Shown here in pieces: positions 1 through 6,522 of a stretch of DNA of 64,000 nt (position 1 is its first letter; every line of letters starts with the position of its first letter). The notes beneath the pieces are model-generated. The model worked only from the letters and a program-made list of their open reading frames with translations. It was not told where the DNA came from and ran no database searches. The translations under genes and the position numbers were made by a program. Source of the DNA: Paraburkholderia translucens (lineage in GTDB: Bacteria > Pseudomonadota > Gammaproteobacteria > Burkholderiales > Burkholderiaceae); the NCBI RefSeq assembly GCF_020881035.1, contig NZ_JAJITC010000003.1:62001-126000 (forward strand), given 5' to 3'.

Positions 1-1
1 G

Positions 2-340
2 CGCCTCATCCGCACCACACGCACCGCGCAGGAGTACCGGCTTTACGCATTGCCGGCCGCGCCCGGCGCAGTCGGCAAGCCGGGCTTGGTGCGTACGGCT
101 CATGACGGCGTGGCGATCGAGGTCGAGGTCTGGGAGATGCCGGTCTGCGCCTATGGCAGCTTCGTGGCCGGGATTGCGCCGCCGCTCGGGATCGGCACGC
201 TGAAGCTTGCCGACGGGTCGCTCGTACAGGGCTTTCTGTGCGAGAGCGCGGCGCTGGCGGGTGCGATCGACATCAGCGATGCGGGCGGGTGGCGGTCATG
301 GGTCGGGGGTTGTTCTGAAACGGCTGACGTGGGGCCGTAA
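2..340 (+). CDS. atzF: Allophanate hydrolase, C-terminal part (5' end outside the window)
   Basis: The open frame runs in from the left edge and stops at 338-340. The protein reads as the small C-terminal domain of allophanate hydrolase: residues such as VEVWEMP, GSFVAGIAPPLGIGTLKL, GFLCE and GGWRSWV match the gamma-glutamylcyclotransferase-like fold that follows the amidase domain in this family. The enzyme hydrolyses allophanate to ammonia and CO2 in the urea amidolyase route. The amidase part with its Ser-Ser-Lys triad lies upstream and cannot be seen. A TTG at 50 is only an internal codon. The last 11 residues (after SWVG) look less conserved. Family assignment is fairly secure; activity cannot be judged from the fragment. 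Confidence 0.8.
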   Translation, partial: RLIRTTRTAQEYRLYALPAAPGAVGKPGLVRTAHDGVAIEVEVWEMPVCAYGSFVAGIAPPLGIGTLKLADGSLVQGFLCESAALAGAIDISDAGGWRSWVGGCSETADVGP

Positions 341-423
341 ACGAGGAGTTGGGAATGGATCGAGGCGAACGCGCGTGAGTCGTTTCGGTCGGCATTGATC
401 GACCGCGCCGAACGGGGAAAGCT

Positions 424-642
424 ATGAAGCCGGAGTCGATCGAAGTGAAGCCGGTTCTCTCCGACGATGAGGCGGAGATCCTCGCTGCACGTAACGCATT
501 CGCGAGATGCGGCGCGGAGATCGCCGCGCGCCGCCGCGCCGCGATGGAGGTCGCCGCGACGAAGGCGGGACCGGACGGGGGCGTAGACCCTGCTTTCGGT
601 TTGCTTGGCATACATGCTCCTTTGGGTACATTTATGCCTTGA
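424..642 (+). CDS. Small hypothetical ORF at the island edge
   Basis: A 72-residue frame starts at ATG 424 behind a good ribosome site (GGGGAAAG, 415-422). I do not recognise it. The first 50-55 residues are charged and Ala/Arg/Glu rich with chromosomal codon use (helical, no membrane segment). The last 15 or so (after about 595) switch to AT-richer sequence, so the reading frame probably crosses the boundary of the accessory island and the natural 3' end may be lost. It could be a genuine small gene downstream of the allophanate hydrolase or a truncated remnant. Confidence 0.35.
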   Translation: MKPESIEVKPVLSDDEAEILAARNAFARCGAEIAARRRAAMEVAATKAGPDGGVDPAFGLLGIHAPLGTFMP

Positions 643-777
643 ACACAAAATTTCTGACAGGCTCAGCTGCGGAGATTTTGGGCCGTCGCCCATGTACGAA
701 TGTCTGTCGCACGGTAATCATCTGACTGCTGTCAACCCCGGCAGCGACTTCAGATAAGCCGTCAAACATCAACAGAT
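643..777. other. Short non-coding stretch before the first immunity gene
   Basis: AT-richer than the flanking chromosome. It contains the left copy of the 99-bp duplicated segment (665-763) directly in front of the first immunity-like gene. I see no convincing promoter or terminator here. Confidence 0.5.
665..763 (+). repeat. 99-bp direct repeat, left copy
   Basis: This block, from AGCTGCGGAGATTTTGGGCC to the CCGTC after a TAA, recurs at 3134-3232 with three mismatches by eye. In one frame both copies encode the same 30-residue tail ending in a stop (SCGDFGPSPMYECLSHGNHL, then PGSDFR). It may therefore be the duplicated 3' end of a lost upstream gene. The left copy sits before an immunity gene and the right copy before a toxin gene, as expected if cassettes were shuffled through it. 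Confidence 0.8.
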
Positions 778-1128
778 ATGGACAATGCCAAAACCCTTGA
801 TGGCTTCCACGACTCCTATCTCATAGGAATCGACGTGGATCATTTAACCAATTCCCTCACACTAAAACTGAGACTTGGCGAAACTGTAACATCTTTGATC
901 TTTCAAGGTGCTACCCGGCTTTTGCTAACAGAAATGCTCATACAAAATATCGTCTATGATATTAAAGAACTGATGCCGGGTTCTGAGGCTCATCAAAACG
1001 CAAAGGCGTTACTTGATAAAACGTATTGGAAGGTCAACAATCCCGGCTCGCGCATTATCACAATCACTGCATCGCTTGGGGCGGAATTATTTATTGAATT
1101 CGAAAACGTAGAGAAACTGATTCATTGA
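778..1128 (+). CDS. Orphan immunity-type protein
   Basis: Encodes 116 residues from ATG 778. The gene is clearly AT-richer than the surrounding chromosome, a sign of horizontal origin. I do not recognise a named family. The sequence does align by eye with the protein at 4023-4466: both have FHDxxLxxI near the N-terminus, an alternating hydrophobic strand, a Q-N-[IV]-V motif, and a final GAExxxxxExxExL strand. That partner follows a toxin cassette directly, so an immunity role is inferred here too. No cognate toxin lies upstream; only the duplicated 99-bp block does. This would make it an orphan immunity gene left by cassette exchange. Confidence 0.6.
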   Translation: MDNAKTLDGFHDSYLIGIDVDHLTNSLTLKLRLGETVTSLIFQGATRLLLTEMLIQNIVYDIKELMPGSEAHQNAKALLDKTYWKVNNPGSRIITITASLGAELFIEFENVEKLIH

Positions 1129-1144
1129 TCACTCGCGCGTAGCG

Positions 1145-1458
1145 CGGGAAACTGATCAGGAAGCTCATTGGCCAGAGCTGGCTGTTTTTTCACAACGTGC
1201 GAAACCGCAACCTTGACACCGATGGCTGGTGGGTCTTCGTTGCGCTTCTCGAAGAGGTTCGCCGGGGCAAACTGCTTGTCATTAAAGGCCCGCGCGATAG
1301 CCTGTTTCCGTCACCCTGCAGCAGTACGCCGTTGAGGAATCTCGCGAGGTCCGCCCAGTACGATCCGGCCACCTGGCAAGCCCAGTTAGCCGCTGCGCGC
1401 GCAGCGAGGGCTAGTGACAGGGACGCCTCAACGCTGCTTGGCGACGCGCAGCCGTTCG
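1145..1458 (+). repeat. Toxin N-terminal region duplication, copy A
   Basis: About 314 bp from CGGGAAACTGATCAGG onward is nearly identical to 3436-3745. It covers the conserved region of two polymorphic-toxin genes, and similarity ends abruptly where the variable C-terminal domains begin. Copy A has four more bases than copy B (near 1290), which keeps the reading frame open here and breaks it in copy B. Confidence 0.85.
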
Positions 1459-1685
1459 CCTATCAGCCGGACATGCCTGATGTGGACGCTGTGCAGGTCG
1501 CGGGTAGTGAGGGAACACCTCGCAACAACCTGGCGCAAAACAAGCAGTTCAAGGCTGTTGTAAAGGCGCTGGGGCTGAATAAAAATCAGGCCAGGCAGCT
1601 TCATGACGATATCAGTAAGCAAGGCCTCGGGTATCACGAAATGTTGGAGCGGGGGCAGGACATGTTTGGAGGTGGTGATGATTGA
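1197..1685 (+). CDS. 5'-truncated polymorphic toxin cassette
   Basis: Homology to the second toxin gene begins at about 1145 and an in-frame TAG lies at 1140-1142, so the first 65 or so residues of the family are missing. GTG 1197 is the first usual start codon left (162 residues). The retained part has the conserved region (RNRNLDTDGWWVFVALLEEV, then a TPLRN/ATWQAQLAAARAARA segment). It is followed from about residue 90 by a variable tail with NKQFKAVVKALGLNK, LHDDIS and GYHEMLERGQDMFG. A conserved N-terminus plus exchangeable C-terminus followed by a small overlapping gene is the usual polymorphic toxin/immunity layout. I cannot name the toxin domain or its target, and delivery by type VI secretion is only a guess. 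Confidence 0.6.
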   Translation: MRNRNLDTDGWWVFVALLEEVRRGKLLVIKGPRDSLFPSPCSSTPLRNLARSAQYDPATWQAQLAAARAARASDRDASTLLGDAQPFAYQPDMPDVDAVQVAGSEGTPRNNLAQNKQFKAVVKALGLNKNQARQLHDDISKQGLGYHEMLERGQDMFGGGDD

Positions 1686-2160
1686 TGCAAGGACAGAAAT
1701 TGCGGGGCGGCTTGCTGTGCTCGTCGGGCTTGATGTGAGCTGGGTTAGCCATGCGGGAGACATGGTCACCATGCAATTTGGCCCACAGCGGCGGTACATG
1801 CTTCGGGGAAAAAGTCGGGAGGATGGAGAGTGGGCGCTTCATGTGCAATGTGCTTGGCAGCTCGAACGAGAGGGCGTCACCGTAGCAACGAGAGAGGATC
1901 TGCGGGGCTCCGATGAAAAGGCGCACGTCACGACCCGGCGCTTGCATGAAATGCTCGTCGGGCAAGGGCCTCTCAAGGTCGAGGATGCATCGGCAAACGA
2001 CGCGGGCGGCATCGTCATTTCGTTTTCGCAAGGGTATCGCCTTGTGGTGATCCCGGACGGCGTTGAAGATGACGAGGACTGGCGCTTCTTCGCGCCGGGC
2101 AACGATGCTGCACATCTGGTAATTGAGGGGGGCGCGGTCGCCCCTGAGTCTTTCGACTGA
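1678..2160 (+). CDS. Immunity-type protein coupled to truncated toxin
   Basis: Starts at ATG 1678, overlapping the 3' end of the toxin frame by 8 bases, with a strong ribosome site (GGAGGTGG, 1668-1675) inside the toxin gene. This indicates translational coupling. The product is 160 residues, soluble, acidic, with a predicted mixed strand pattern (VTMQFGPQRRYMLRG, then ISFSQGYRLVVIPDG and WRFFAPG near the end). Its position and overlap are the usual signature of the antidote to the preceding toxin; I do not recognise a named family. The gene ends 8 bases before an intrinsic terminator, so the cassette has its own transcription stop. Confidence 0.65.
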   Translation: MIDARTEIAGRLAVLVGLDVSWVSHAGDMVTMQFGPQRRYMLRGKSREDGEWALHVQCAWQLEREGVTVATREDLRGSDEKAHVTTRRLHEMLVGQGPLKVEDASANDAGGIVISFSQGYRLVVIPDGVEDDEDWRFFAPGNDAAHLVIEGGAVAPESFD

Positions 2161-2168
2161 TAGGCAAC

Positions 2169-2196
2169 AGCCGACCCTCCCGAGTCGGCTTTTTTT
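2169..2196 (+). terminator. Rho-independent terminator after toxin/immunity cassette
   Basis: A perfect 7-bp stem (AGCCGAC / GTCGGCT) with an 8-base loop is followed directly by a run of T residues, just after the stop codon of the immunity gene. Confidence 0.85.
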
Positions 2197-2199
2197 GGA

Positions 2200-2349
2200 G
2201 AAGCTCGAACTCTTCCCACGTCGTGCCGTGAATCTCGCCCCACGGGTCACGGTCAGAATCAGCAAGAGCAGGGCGGCGCGCGTGCCGTCGTCTTGCTGGG
2301 AGCTCGCAATATGCGCCTTAACGAACGCTGGCACGTTGCGCCAGGGCAT
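2200..2349 (-). pseudogene. Tyrosine-recombinase (phage P4-type integrase) remnant, copy 1
   Basis: On the minus strand the sequence reads WRNVPAFVKAHIASSQ then TRAALLLLILTVTR, the conserved start of the catalytic domain of P4-type integrases. After a frame change it continues as GEIHGTTWEEFEL, which matches the next conserved block (GE[IV]RG..W.E.DL). The fragment is bounded by the IS21-type remnant on one side and by the toxin cassette on the other. It lacks the R-H-R-Y active-site residues beyond the first Arg region, so it cannot be functional. Confidence 0.65.
2244..2285 (+). repeat. 42-bp direct repeat in integrase remnants, left copy
   Basis: Identical except for one base to 5330-5371. 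Both copies encode the same ALLLLILT segment of an integrase on the minus strand. They bracket most of the toxin region and are candidate recombination points. Confidence 0.8.
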
Positions 2350-2362
2350 GGTGGGCTGGTGT

Positions 2363-3062
<700 letters not shown>

Positions 3063-3133
3063 TCTCGCGATCATTCGCACTGCGGGCACGAAAAACCGCA
3101 ACGTTCTGGCGGGTGCTTTTTTCTTTTATCGAA

Positions 3134-3232
3134 AGCTGCGGAGATTTTGGGCCGTCGCCCATGTACGAATGTCTGTCGCACGGTAATCATCTGACTGCTG
3201 CCAAGCCCGGCAGCGACTTCAGATAAACCGTC
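3134..3232 (+). repeat. 99-bp direct repeat, right copy
   Basis: Second copy of the block at 665-763 (three mismatches). It ends 9 bases before the start codon of the full-length toxin gene at 3242, and may be the conserved leader of this cassette family. Confidence 0.8.
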
Positions 3233-3241
3233 GACACACCT

Positions 3242-4005
3242 ATGTCCCTGTCCGTATTTGAGATGTTCTCGGTAGAACTGTTCTGCCAGAGGCCACCGGG
3301 TGCCCGTTATGTCATCTGTAACGAATCGCACTACAAGGCGTGCCTCGGGAAGGCCGCAGACCTCGGGAAAGCCAGGGCAGAAACCCGCGAATTTCTCGGT
3401 ATTGCCGACCTGAACCGCCGGCAATGGGAGAAGGACGGGAAACTGATCAGGAAGCTCATTGGCCAGAGCTGGCTGTTTTTTCACAACGTGCGAAACCGCA
3501 ACCTTGACACCGATGGCTGGTGGGTCATCGTCGCGCTTCTCGAAGAGGTTCGCCGGGGCAAACTGCTTGTCAAGGCCCGCGCGATAGCCTGTTTCCGTCA
3601 CCTTACGACAGTACGCCGTTGAGGAATTTCGCGAGGTCCGCCCAGTACGATCCGGCCACCTGGCAAGCCCAGTTAGCCGCTGCGCGCGCAGCGAGGGCTG
3701 GCGATAGAGGCGCCTCAACGCTGCTTGGCGACGCGCAACCATTCGAATACACCGAAGATGCTCCAACCGCCGATGCCTTCGACATTGCAAAAACGCCCAA
3801 TACCGGAGAGCCGGGCACTTGGTACACAAACCCTGGCAGTGGGCAGATGCGCTTATATGGCGATGACGGCAACCCGGTGGTCGATTTTGACTTTGATCAC
3901 GATCACGGCCAAGGTATTCCGCACGCACACAACTGGGCAATCAACCCGCTGACCGGAAAGTTGAGGCGCGGAGCGGGTGTGCCCATGTCCATCCTTCCTT
4001 TTTGA
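3242..4005 (+). pseudogene. Polymorphic toxin cassette with frameshift
   Basis: From ATG 3242 the frame gives a full conserved N-terminal region (PPGARYVICNESHYKACLG, a charged helix, then NLDTDGWWVIVALLEEV). It then falls out of frame near 3570-3573, where four bases present in copy A (near 1290) are missing, and stops at 3622. The next frame continues the same protein (STPLRNFARSAQYDPATWQA) into a different C-terminal domain with GTWYTNPGSGQMRLYG and DFDHDHGQGIPHAHNW, ending at 4005. Joined, it would be about 255 residues. The His/Asp-rich tail suggests a metal-dependent or nuclease-type toxin, but I do not assign a family. It is inactive unless the frame is restored. Confidence 0.7.
3436..3745 (+). 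repeat. Toxin N-terminal region duplication, copy B
   Basis: Counterpart of 1145-1458, four bases shorter because of the frameshifting deletion near 3570. Confidence 0.85.
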
Positions 4006-4022
4006 GCGACCCAGAGTGTCAT

Positions 4023-4466
4023 ATGAACAACACCACCTATCGGAACGCTATCGGTTTCGAAGACATCCCCACCTTCCACGATGCCGAGCTCATCAAAATT
4101 GAGCACCATCCAAGCGAACGAGAACTGCAGCTCCAGTTCCAGCGAGTCGGAGGGACAACCGGAACTTTTCGCTTTACCGGCGTCGTATCGCAACGCATGG
4201 TCGACTTCGCTGAACAAAATGTCGTCTCACGCCTTCTGATTTCGCCGGCTTACAGATTTTCGACAGCCGAGGTCGGCCAGTGGCTGAGCTGGGTGGACGG
4301 CCGAGTGGATTCGCGATCTCCCGTCGTTGATGTGTCCAGGATTACCCGATGTGTGGAAGACCTTGCAGCCGGGCGACGGGCATTGTTCGTTCTAGAGCCG
4401 TCTTGCGGCGCTGAAGGAGTGGTACTTTGCGAGGCAATCGAACTTTGTCTGGAAACTGACGCCTGA
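4023..4466 (+). CDS. Immunity-type protein after frameshifted toxin
   Basis: Starts at ATG 4023, 17 bases after the toxin stop, and encodes 147 residues. It is soluble, with FHDAELIKIEHH near residue 20 and a final GAEGVVLCEAIEL strand. These features align with the orphan protein at 778-1128, so both belong to one small family that I cannot name. Position directly behind a toxin cassette implies it neutralises that toxin. It has no visible defects although its toxin gene is frameshifted, which fits selection to keep protection against sister cells that carry an intact toxin. A TTG at 4002 would add seven residues and is less likely. Confidence 0.6.
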   Translation: MNNTTYRNAIGFEDIPTFHDAELIKIEHHPSERELQLQFQRVGGTTGTFRFTGVVSQRMVDFAEQNVVSRLLISPAYRFSTAEVGQWLSWVDGRVDSRSPVVDVSRITRCVEDLAAGRRALFVLEPSCGAEGVVLCEAIELCLETDA

Positions 4467-4588
4467 CATCCTGATCAGGGCAATCGACCGCTGCGGATTC
4501 GAGTCCCATCAGTTTCAGTGATTTCGAGCAGGAAATCGCGTCGATTGCAAGTACGGGCGATTTCAAATGCAAGTCGCAACAGCTATTG

Positions 4589-4882
4589 ATGGCGAATATT
4601 CCAGAAAGGCGACGTGTCGTGGTTATGTGGTCCGAAGATAAGCAGGCGCTCGTCTCGTACACGCTCGACGCTGAGAAGGTGCAGGCTGTAACGGAGAGGT
4701 TTTTTCCTCTTGAACTGCCGCTTGCCGACTACAACAACGCTTTGTACGATGAGTTCGCCAAGCAGTTTGGTGCTGCAACACTCAACCTGCTTGCGCTTTC
4801 CAACCCCGATATGAAACCTTTTGTCAAAACTACACCGGCGGAGGATTCGCCGTGTCGCGGCACTCCATCAGGTAGGCAATAG
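4589..4882 (+). CDS. Hypothetical protein in the toxin region
   Basis: Encodes 97 residues from ATG 4589. The open frame extends about 100 bases further upstream and the upstream translation (ISFSDFEQEIASIASTGDFK) looks coding. The gene may therefore have a longer or non-ATG start, or be the 3' part of a truncated gene. The protein has no membrane segment or known motif; WSEDKQALVSYTLDAEKVQ and FFPLELPLADYNNAL look like a compact alpha/beta protein. It lies on the same strand after an immunity gene and could be another immunity remnant. The last 15 residues (from TTPAEDSPCRG) look unconserved. Confidence 0.4.
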   Translation: MANIPERRRVVVMWSEDKQALVSYTLDAEKVQAVTERFFPLELPLADYNNALYDEFAKQFGAATLNLLALSNPDMKPFVKTTPAEDSPCRGTPSGRQ

Positions 4883-4949
4883 ACGGCATCGAGCAGAAGG
4901 CGGAGGACATCTCCGTGCTTGAAACACTGTCATAACGGGGCTGAAGGCG

Positions 4950-5117
4950 ATGAAAATACTCCGCCGAAGTCTTATTGTGCCGGTGCTGTTGCTGGCGCTA
5001 TCCCCTGCGGTTCATGCAATGAAAAAATTTCCCGTTCGCAACGGTACGCCCCAAGGCCCGCTCGGCAAGGTCGCGCGCATCGCCGCGTTTATCGTCGTTC
5101 GCCTTGACCCGGCGTAG
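4950..5117 (+). pseudogene. Exported protein truncated after its signal peptide
   Basis: ATG 4950 opens a 55-residue frame. Its first 23 residues (MKILRRSLIVPVLLLALSPA then VHA) are a textbook Sec signal peptide with an AxA-like cleavage site. From about 5017 the remaining 32 codons are antisense to an integrase remnant on the other strand. The mature part of the secreted protein was therefore replaced when the integrase sequence joined here. Periplasmic proteins are common among toxin-immunity neighbours, but the lost function cannot be inferred. Confidence 0.55.
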
Positions 5118-5372
5118 CAGCGTCGTCAAGGTCATATTGGATAGCAACTTGCCGCGAGGCGACGGAAACACCAACGTCTCTTGCTGCTTCTGTTCCTTTA
5201 ACGTCTTGACGACAGCAAGCGTTGCCGCCGAAAGCGGAACGCGATGCGGCTCTTTCGCTTTCATCCGCTCGCCGGAAATGGTCCACACCCCGGCCTTCAG
5301 GTCGAATCCATCCTACGTCGCGCCGCTGCGGGTCGCGGTCAGAATCAGCAAGAGCAGGGCGGCGCGCGTGCT
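5017..5372 (-). pseudogene. Tyrosine-recombinase (phage P4-type integrase) remnant, copy 2
   Basis: The minus-strand translation gives TRAALLLLILTATRSGAT, a stop (TAG at about 5311-5313), then DGFDLKAGVWTISGERMKAK, HRVPLS and SPRGKLLSNMTLTTLLRR. It then jumps to DARDLAERALGRTVANGK. In intact P4-type integrases the H-x-x-R active-site box lies between those last two blocks; it is deleted here, and the C-terminal Tyr segment is also gone. With a nonsense codon, an internal deletion and truncation at both ends, the gene is dead. Its upstream end lies two bases from the 3' end of mrpG and marks the right border of the island. Confidence 0.75.
5330..5371 (+). repeat. 42-bp direct repeat in integrase remnants, right copy
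   Basis: Matches 2244-2285 with one mismatch. It ends next to the mrpG stop codon (5374-5376), the start of normal chromosomal sequence. Confidence 0.8.
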
Positions 5373-5373
5373 G

Positions 5374-5742
5374 TCAATTCTTCCCCGCATCCCCCCGCTC
5401 CGCACACGCCCCCGTAACAGGCGGCCGCCCGCGCGTCGCCCCTGACAACGGCACCTGCTGCTGAATCCCAGCCTTCGCCAGCATATGAGCGCTAATGGGC
5501 GCCGTCAGAAACAAAAACGCGGGAATCAGCAACTCATGCAGACTTGCATAGTTGTGGTGCACGCTGAAATACACCACCGACGCGAACACGATTCCACCCA
5601 CACCGAGGGTGGTCGATTTGGTCGGCCCGTGCAGCCGCATGAAGAAGTCAGGCAACCGCGCGAGCCCGATCGCGCCGATGAACATAAACAGACTGCCGAC
5701 GAGCAGCAGCACACAAACGATCGCTTCGATAACGAATTGCAT
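5374..5742 (-). CDS. mrpG: Na+(K+)/H+ antiporter subunit G
   Basis: This 122-residue membrane protein is subunit G of the multi-subunit Mrp/Pha/Mnh antiporter. Three hydrophobic segments (about residues 5-28, 42-62, 70-90) and the family motif GLARLPDFFMRLHGPTKSTT between the first two identify it. It is the last gene of the operon, starting 14 bases after the mrpF stop. The C-terminal 30 residues are polar and less conserved. The gene ends two bases from the integrase remnant, so the island lies directly against its 3' end. Confidence 0.93.
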   Translation of the reverse strand: MQFVIEAIVCVLLLVGSLFMFIGAIGLARLPDFFMRLHGPTKSTTLGVGGIVFASVVYFSVHHNYASLHELLIPAFLFLTAPISAHMLAKAGIQQQVPLSGATRGRPPVTGACAERGDAGKN

Positions 5743-5756
5743 CGGTATGCCTCCCG

Positions 5757-6032
5757 CTAGTTGAGTTCGATGATGTCGCCGCGCTGCAGGTACTTGGTGA
5801 GCGCGACGGTGCCCACGAAACCCATCACCGCGATCAGCAGCGCAACTTCGAAGAGGACCGTCGAGCGCAGGCTGATGCCGTACACGACGATCAGCGCGAT
5901 CGCGTTGATGTTCAGCGTATCGAGCGCGACGATGCGATCGGGCAGCGACGGACCGCGCACGAGTCGCCAGAGCGTGAGCAGGAACGCGATGCCGAGGATC
6001 GCGAGCGAGATCGGGATGACGATGGCTAGCAT
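5757..6032 (-). CDS. mrpF: Na+(K+)/H+ antiporter subunit F
   Basis: A 91-residue protein with three membrane helices and the family core RLVRGPSLPDRIVALDTLN, in which the Asp is conserved in MrpF/PhaF. Its start overlaps the mrpE 3' end by seven bases, which indicates translational coupling. The subunit is part of the small-subunit module of the Mrp complex in the inner membrane. Confidence 0.93.
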   Translation of the reverse strand: MLAIVIPISLAILGIAFLLTLWRLVRGPSLPDRIVALDTLNINAIALIVVYGISLRSTVLFEVALLIAVMGFVGTVALTKYLQRGDIIELN

Positions 6033-6520
6033 GCGAAGATCTCCATCAATGGGCCTTCATAACGGGACTTGATGAGCGCGATGAGCTCCGCTTCGTCGTC
6101 GAGGTCGAGTACGTGCACGCAGAGCTGCGTGCGGTCGTCGCTGAGCTCGGCGCACAGCGTGCCGGGGCTCAGCGAGACCACGCTGACGAGTAACGTGAGC
6201 GCGATCTCATGGGTGCTGTCGAGCGGCACTTCGATGAACGCCGGGCGCAGCCGCTTCGTCGGCCCGAGCACGAGCAGCGCGACTTCGACGTTGGCGACGA
6301 TGATGTCGACGACCACACGCCAGGCGAGACGCACGAGCAGCCACGGCCGGACGAAGCGGACCGGCCGCAGCCACAGGCCTTCGGCTACGCGGAAAGAGAT
6401 CACGCAGCCGAGCACGGCGCCGAGCAGCAGATTGCCCGGGGAGACGTCATTCATCAGCATCACCCAGCAAATGATCAGCACCACGGTGAGCCAGGGGTGA
6501 GGGAAGAGCCGTCGCAACAT
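6026..6520 (-). CDS. mrpE: Na+(K+)/H+ antiporter subunit E
   Basis: A 164-residue MrpE/PhaE family protein. It has two N-terminal membrane segments (about residues 10-25 and 30-48), then an amphipathic region with IIVANVEVALLVLGP, and a soluble C-terminal domain with SLSPGTLCAELSDD, the hallmark of the family. It starts two bases after the mrpD stop codon. In other species subunit E is needed for assembly or full activity of the complex. Confidence 0.93.
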   Translation of the reverse strand: MLRRLFPHPWLTVVLIICWVMLMNDVSPGNLLLGAVLGCVISFRVAEGLWLRPVRFVRPWLLVRLAWRVVVDIIVANVEVALLVLGPTKRLRPAFIEVPLDSTHEIALTLLVSVVSLSPGTLCAELSDDRTQLCVHVLDLDDEAELIALIKSRYEGPLMEIFAC

Positions 6521-6522
6521 CG

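Noticed and set aside
3560..3580. Programmed ribosomal frameshifting in the toxin gene.
   Set aside because: No slippery heptamer or downstream structure was recognised, and the sister copy shows the extra four bases, so a plain deletion is simpler.
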